Below are positions 5,443-8,611 of a stretch of DNA of 8,611 nucleotides, piece after piece. The position numbers and the translations under genes were made by a program. The DNA is from an uncultured Ruminococcus sp. (GTDB taxonomy: Bacteria; Bacillota; Clostridia; Oscillospirales; Ruminococcaceae): contig CALANW010000128.1 in NCBI GenBank assembly GCA_937926145.1, positions 1-8,611 of the forward strand, written 5' to 3'. Numbering within the stretch: the first letter of the stretch is position 1; every line of letters begins with the position of its first letter. The notes beneath the pieces were generated by a model. The model did no database searches. It had not been told where the DNA came from and was given only the letters and a program-made list of their open reading frames with translations.

Positions 5443-6177
5443 ATGATACGAATTGGTATATGTGATGATAATGCTGTGCTTCTGAATAACTTAAGTAAAA
5501 TAGTGGAGGATGCATTTCATAGTTACACATCAGATTTTGAAGTGTTTTCATATACAAGTGGTTCATTGTTGCTTAATGCACATAATCAAGAGGCTTTTGA
5601 CACTATTTTTTTAGATATTGATATGCCCAGAATTTCCGGATTTGATGTTGCCAAAATGTTGAGAGATGAGTTTTCAAATTGTTTTATTATATTCGTTACA
5701 AGCCATTCTGAACTTGTATATGAAAGTATGGACTTTCAGCCTTTTCATTTTATCAGAAAGAATTGCGGTGCTTCACTTGAAGAGAGTGTTGGGAAAATAG
5801 TAAAAAAACTGATGACACATATGAAACAGAATGAAAAAATAATTCTTGAAGATGATATATCCGGGCGATGTGCTGCGTACATTCGAGACATAGTCTACAT
5901 AGAAAGTGATCGTCACTATGTAAAATATTATATAAAAGGGAAAGATATTCCAATACGAATGCGAATAGGCATAAATGAGTGTGAAGAAAAATATCGTAAA
6001 TATGATTTTGTAAGGATACATAAACGATATTTAATAAACTTAAGGTATCTTTCAAAGTTGGACAATCGGATCGATGAGGTTCTAATTGGTTCAATTAATA
6101 TAAAACTGCCGATGAGTAAAAACTATAAAAAAGACGTTGACGAAAAGTACACATTATTTTTGAGGTCAAAAGTATGA
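5443..6177 (+). CDS. agrA: AgrA-like LytTR response regulator
   Basis: A 244-residue protein with AGGAGG (5430-5435) 7 nt before its ATG. Residues 1-123 are a receiver domain: acidic pair D8/D9, phospho-acceptor D58 in FLDIDMP, T86 in the FVTSHSE strand and K106. Residues about 130-240 are a LytTR DNA-binding domain, seen in IVYIESDRHYVKYY (150-163), RIHKRYLINLRYLSKL (191-206) and LPMSKNYKKDV (222-232). When phosphorylated by the neighbouring kinase it should bind paired direct repeats and activate transcription. Its stop overlaps the kinase start by 4 nt (ATGA), so the two are translationally coupled. The symbol rests on domain order plus the adjacent agrBD pair; many LytTR regulators share this architecture. 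Confidence 0.9.
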   Translation: MIRIGICDDNAVLLNNLSKIVEDAFHSYTSDFEVFSYTSGSLLLNAHNQEAFDTIFLDIDMPRISGFDVAKMLRDEFSNCFIIFVTSHSELVYESMDFQPFHFIRKNCGASLEESVGKIVKKLMTHMKQNEKIILEDDISGRCAAYIRDIVYIESDRHYVKYYIKGKDIPIRMRIGINECEEKYRKYDFVRIHKRYLINLRYLSKLDNRIDEVLIGSINIKLPMSKNYKKDVDEKYTLFLRSKV

Positions 6178-7493
6178 GTGATATTTTATGGGGGATATTT
6201 GAAATATTAGTTAATCTATATCAAGGCGGTATTGCTATTTATTTTGTATATAGATATTTGGGAGATAAACAAGGAAGAAGTTATTGGCATAGTCCGGCTA
6301 TAATATATGCAATAGTTCTTACTATTGTTGCAGAAATTATTAATTCTCGAACCGTTTATGAACACTTTTACGCATTTATATATCTTGCGGTCATTATAGT
6401 ATACTGCTTTATTTGTTTAAAGGGAACTGTTTTAAAGAAAGTGTTTGCTTCTGTTTTTCCAACCCTTATTATATTGATTTCAACTGCATTTGTAGGTAAT
6501 TTTGCGACAATTTTATTTGATACAGATTTGTATTACATTCTATCGGTAAATACTGTCGAACGATTCGTTTCTATTGTTTCGGTTCAATTATTGGTACTTT
6601 ATTTTGTGCTTGTGTCTTTACGTTTGTTAACGAAGGCAAATAATGATAACAATGAATTGATCATGACCGAGTGGATTTTAATTTCACTTGTGCTGATTAT
6701 AAGTATTGCAATAGGGGCAATGCTTAACTTGATCGTATTAAATCCTGACGAAAATGGGGCAAAATATGCAGCAATTGCTTTTGCCGGAATAATTCTTATA
6801 AATATAGCGGTGTGTTATTTAGTGATCGATCTAAGCAAAAAGAATAAAGCGGTAAGAGAAAATGAAATTTTCAGAATGGGCAAGGAGTATGGTGATCAAT
6901 ATATCAAGAATGCGGCAATTGAGTATGACGCGATCCGTAAGATGCGTCATGATTATAAAGACAATGTTTCGGTGATATATACATTAATAAAAGATGATAA
7001 ATCAGAGCTTGCGATGAAGCATATTGAAAAGATGCTGGGTGTATTATCTGAAACAGAAATTTTTATTATGACGAATAACAGTATTGTAAATGCGGTTATT
7101 AATGCAAAATTATCAACGGCAAAATCTTTTGGTATTGATTCGACGTGCTTGTCGGTCAAAGATTTTAATGGAATAGATGAACTTGATCTATGCAGATTAC
7201 TTTCCAATATGCTTGAAAATGCTATTGCCGCATGTAAAGATATGAGTGTAGGTGAAAGAAGAATATACTTAAAAATCACAGATGACGAATATAATTACAC
7301 GTTCAATTTAAAGAATACGATAGAAGGTTCGGTCATCGGGAATAACCACGATTTGAAAACGACAAAACCGGAAAAAGATCAGCATGGATTTGGAACAAAA
7401 ATTATTAAAGATATTTCATTAAAATACGATGGGCGTTGCGATTTTTACGAAGAAGATGGGTATTTTTGTTGCAATGTCATATTAAGTAAATAA
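6174..7493 (+). CDS. agrC: AgrC-like GHKL sensor histidine kinase
   Basis: A 439-residue membrane kinase, its ATG overlapping the regulator's stop codon by 4 nt. The first 220 residues hold about six to seven hydrophobic segments (roughly 5-27, 41-58, 64-82, 88-112, 132-152, 165-190, 197-220), the polytopic peptide sensor layout of AgrC. A helical linker leads to the H-box RKMRHDYKDNV (255-265), with H259 the phosphorylated residue. The ATPase domain has an N-box LLSNMLENAIAAC (342-354, N345/N349) and a G-box HGFGTKII (404-411), typical of the GHKL-type fold with a short lid. The likely ligand is the AgrD-derived cyclic peptide encoded about 0.7 kb downstream. A hairpin terminator follows, separating it from agrB. 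Confidence 0.92.
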   Translation: MSDILWGIFEILVNLYQGGIAIYFVYRYLGDKQGRSYWHSPAIIYAIVLTIVAEIINSRTVYEHFYAFIYLAVIIVYCFICLKGTVLKKVFASVFPTLIILISTAFVGNFATILFDTDLYYILSVNTVERFVSIVSVQLLVLYFVLVSLRLLTKANNDNNELIMTEWILISLVLIISIAIGAMLNLIVLNPDENGAKYAAIAFAGIILINIAVCYLVIDLSKKNKAVRENEIFRMGKEYGDQYIKNAAIEYDAIRKMRHDYKDNVSVIYTLIKDDKSELAMKHIEKMLGVLSETEIFIMTNNSIVNAVINAKLSTAKSFGIDSTCLSVKDFNGIDELDLCRLLSNMLENAIAACKDMSVGERRIYLKITDDEYNYTFNLKNTIEGSVIGNNHDLKTTKPEKDQHGFGTKIIKDISLKYDGRCDFYEEDGYFCCNVILSK

Positions 7494-7496
7494 CGG

Positions 7497-7532
7497 ATAG
7501 GGTACCGCTGCGTTTTTAAAGCTGTACCCTAT
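7497..7532 (+). terminator. Terminator between the kinase gene and agrB
   Basis: ATAGGGTAC (7497-7505) pairs with GTACCCTAT (7524-7532), and after one mismatch GCT (7507-7509) pairs with AGC (7520-7522). The tail (TATATTTTGTG) is moderately T-rich. It begins 4 bases after the kinase stop codon and splits the agr locus into two transcription units. Confidence 0.7.
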
Positions 7533-7540
7533 TATATTTT

Positions 7541-7601
7541 GTGCCTAAAACATGCAGGTCGTGCCAAAATTATTGACGATTTTTATAGAATTTGGTAAAT
7601 T
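7541..7601 (+). promoter_or_regulatory. agrBD promoter with upstream direct repeats
   Basis: TTGACG (7573-7578) and TAAATT (7596-7601) are separated by 17 bp. Upstream, GTGCCTAAAA (7541-7550) and GTGCCAAAAT (7561-7570) are direct repeats exactly 20 bp apart, the second ending 2 bp before the -35. This is the usual geometry for an activator such as a LytTR dimer. The repeat sequence differs from the candidate sites upstream of the regulator gene, so the binding protein is uncertain. Confidence 0.55.
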
Positions 7602-7602
7602 T

Positions 7603-7629
7603 ATATCTATAGATATATAGATATAGATC
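7603..7629 (+). repeat. 8-bp tandem repeat and palindrome in the agrB leader
   Basis: TATAGATA occurs twice in tandem (7608-7615 and 7616-7623), followed by the partial copy TAGATC up to the ribosome-binding site (GGGAG, 7630-7634). The first copy is also part of a perfect 14-bp palindrome, ATATCTATAGATAT (7603-7616). It could change copy number by slippage or fold near the start of the transcript. Confidence 0.6.
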
Positions 7630-7641
7630 GGGAGTGGGATT

Positions 7642-8241
7642 GTGATCAGCCATATCAGTGAACTGATTCTTCAATACCTATTGAAAAGTAATGTTATAAA
7701 TGATTCCGACGATGATAAAGAATATCACCGATATGGTATAGAAATTACAGTTTCTTCATTGTTGAATATTATATTGATAATGTTCATAGGAATACTATTT
7801 CACAGTGTACCCGAAAGCATAGTTTTTTTGATATTTTTTATGACAATACGTCAATTTACGGGTGGGTTTCATGCAGATACATATTTTAAATGTAACTGTT
7901 TGTTCTGTATTTCATTTGCATCAGTATTGATAATGTATCATTTTTCAGAGGGAAAGATAACAGTATGGTTTTCTATATTGATTTCAATTTTATGTGTTGC
8001 AATAATACTTCTAAAATGTCCGATTGAAAATATTAATAAGCCCATTCCGGAACATAATCGAAAATTCCATAAATGTTTAGCCGGAATATTGGGGACTGGG
8101 TACGGAATAACGGGAACTATTTTGATCGCACTGTCAAATAAGTACGGTGTATTAATAGTATATACTCTTGTGCTTGTGACGTTGCTGATAATAGCTGCTA
8201 TAATAAAAGACAGGGGGTGTAAATATGCAGAAGAACAGTAA
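7642..8241 (+). CDS. agrB: AgrB accessory gene regulator protease
   Basis: A 199-residue integral membrane cysteine endopeptidase that cuts the AgrD precursor and forms the cyclic signal peptide. GTG at 7642 is the start, with GGGAG (7630-7634) 7 nt upstream. The family signature RQFTGGFHADTYFKCNC contains the catalytic pair H77 and C84, at the same positions as in Staphylococcus aureus AgrB. A second family-like motif, NKPIPEHNRKFHK, follows near residues 130-145. Hydrophobic segments lie near 38-54, 56-69, 84-98, 104-122, 144-165 and 168-188. The length is normal for the family and no key residue is missing. The gene overlaps agrD by 17 nt and has its own promoter, separate from the regulator-kinase pair. 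Confidence 0.96.
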   Translation: MISHISELILQYLLKSNVINDSDDDKEYHRYGIEITVSSLLNIILIMFIGILFHSVPESIVFLIFFMTIRQFTGGFHADTYFKCNCLFCISFASVLIMYHFSEGKITVWFSILISILCVAIILLKCPIENINKPIPEHNRKFHKCLAGILGTGYGITGTILIALSNKYGVLIVYTLVLVTLLIIAAIIKDRGCKYAEEQ

Positions 8242-8362
8242 GCCTGTAGCTGCAAATGTTATCAAAAAGATTGCAGGAAAAGCAGCAACAATGGCAAGCG
8301 GTTCGGCATCATGGTGGGGTCTCCATCAGATCAAGGAACCGAAGTCTTGCAAAAAGGCATAA
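8225..8362 (+). CDS. agrD: AgrD-type cyclic lactone autoinducer precursor with Ser in place of ring Cys
   Basis: A 45-residue precursor of the quorum-sensing peptide. AGGGGG (8212-8217) lies 7 nt before the ATG, and the gene begins inside the end of agrB. The N-terminal half is a basic amphipathic helix (KPVAANVIKKIAGKAATMA), the membrane-binding leader. The core reads SGSASWWGLHQIKEP, followed by KSCKKA. In clostridial AgrD peptides the pattern is a Cys, four ring residues, an aromatic residue, then QPKxPxxL. Aligned this way, S29 sits at the ring-Cys position, W30-L33 fill the ring, and I36 and C42 replace the usual Pro and Leu. The likely product is a serine lactone of Ser-Trp-Trp-Gly-Leu with an N-terminal tail of unknown length. 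Too small for routine gene callers; supported by context and pattern. Confidence 0.9.
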   Translation: MQKNSKPVAANVIKKIAGKAATMASGSASWWGLHQIKEPKSCKKA

Positions 8363-8384
8363 AACAATAAAACCTTTCTCAACC

Positions 8385-8441
8385 AATCGTTTATCGCTTT
8401 GCAGTACAACCAGAATCCATACTGTAAGGAGATAAACGATT
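8385..8441. repeat. Long hairpin between agrD and the secreted-protein gene
   Basis: A perfect 11-bp inverted repeat (AATCGTTTATC at 8385-8395, GATAAACGATT at 8431-8441) encloses a second stem, TTGCAGTA (8399-8406) with TACTGTAA (8420-8427, one G-U pair). It starts 22 bases after agrD. There is no T-run on the plus strand afterwards, so it is not a standard terminator. It may be an RNA processing or stability element, an attenuator, or a protein-binding site. Two ATATAAAG words, 10 bp apart, follow (8447-8454 and 8457-8464). Confidence 0.6.
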
Positions 8442-8504
8442 GTGTTATATAAAGCCATATAAAGAAAAATTTATACATAAGAAGAATGTACGGGGGGATC
8501 TGAA

Positions 8505-8611
8505 ATGATAAGGAAGCTTCTATCAATAATACTAACATGTGCAATGCTGATAAACCTGACAGCAATAATGTCGATAAATGCATTTGCAGCCAGCGGAAGC
8601 AGCAAAACATA
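8505..8611 (+). CDS. Secreted protein with Sec signal peptide, 5' end only
   Basis: Only the first 35 residues are in the window. GGGGGG (8492-8497) lies 7 nt before the ATG. The start MIRKLLSIILTCAMLINLTA is a classic signal peptide: basic residues R3 and K4, a hydrophobic core to about residue 24, then AFA with cleavage expected after A28, leaving a Ser/Gly-rich mature start. There is no lipobox at the cleavage region, so the protein is released or wall-associated rather than lipid-anchored. The mature domain and function cannot be seen. Its place 142 bases after agrD makes it a candidate output of the quorum-sensing system, perhaps by read-through. No strong promoter was found between. Confidence 0.8.
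   Translation, partial: MIRKLLSIILTCAMLINLTAIMSINAFAASGSSKT

Noticed and set aside
5753..6094. Two overlapping minus-strand open frames (113 and 82 codons)
   Set aside because: Both are antisense to the LytTR domain of the response regulator and lack ribosome-binding sites.
8326..8610. 94-codon minus-strand open frame
   Set aside because: It is antisense to agrD, the hairpin and the signal-peptide gene; low-complexity hydrophobic shadow.

Overview
The window looks like accessory DNA from a low-GC, Gram-positive gut or rumen clostridium. The best guess is a Ruminococcus-like member of the Oscillospirales. The basis is AT-rich DNA, strong GGAGG ribosome-binding sites, agr-type quorum-sensing genes, an EcsC-like protein, an amidoligase and a DUF960 protein. 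The species call is inference from gene content only. I see no rRNA, tRNA, transposase, integrase or CRISPR array.

Left part (1-2597), all on the minus strand. In transcription order it holds an EcsC-like hydrophobic protein, an intrinsic terminator, a nested inverted-repeat element of about 136 nt (1551-1686), a 26-residue amphipathic peptide gene whose 3' part may overlap a second small ORF, a terminator, a DUF960 gene, another terminator, and a putative amidoligase with six N-terminal CxxC pairs that runs off the left edge. The EcsC-like gene has a near-consensus promoter with a palindrome in its spacer. It is divergent from an XRE regulator (2779-3123), the obvious candidate to bind there.

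Middle part (3124-5248). A sparse stretch follows the XRE terminator and holds at most one doubtful small membrane-peptide ORF. Next comes a Fic-family AMP-transferase with an intact active-site motif, an inhibitory-helix motif and a C-terminal winged helix. Its promoter is covered by three copies of one 11-bp operator-like word, so it may be self-repressed. A second XRE regulator lies on the minus strand, divergent from the agr region.

Right part (5443-8611), a complete agr-type peptide quorum-sensing locus on the plus strand. It encodes a LytTR response regulator and a GHKL sensor kinase overlapping by 4 nt (ATGA), then a terminator, then a separately promoted agrB-agrD pair overlapping by 17 nt. 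AgrB should mature and export the AgrD peptide, the kinase should sense it outside the cell, and the LytTR regulator should bind paired direct repeats. Candidate pairs spaced about two helical turns apart lie upstream of both units. The AgrD is unusual: the cysteine that normally closes the thiolactone ring is a serine, which predicts a serine-lactone signal around Ser-Trp-Trp-Gly-Leu. Downstream are a long hairpin and the start of a secreted protein with a clear signal peptide, cut by the window edge and a plausible quorum-controlled output.

All family calls were made by eye from motifs. No database search was run.
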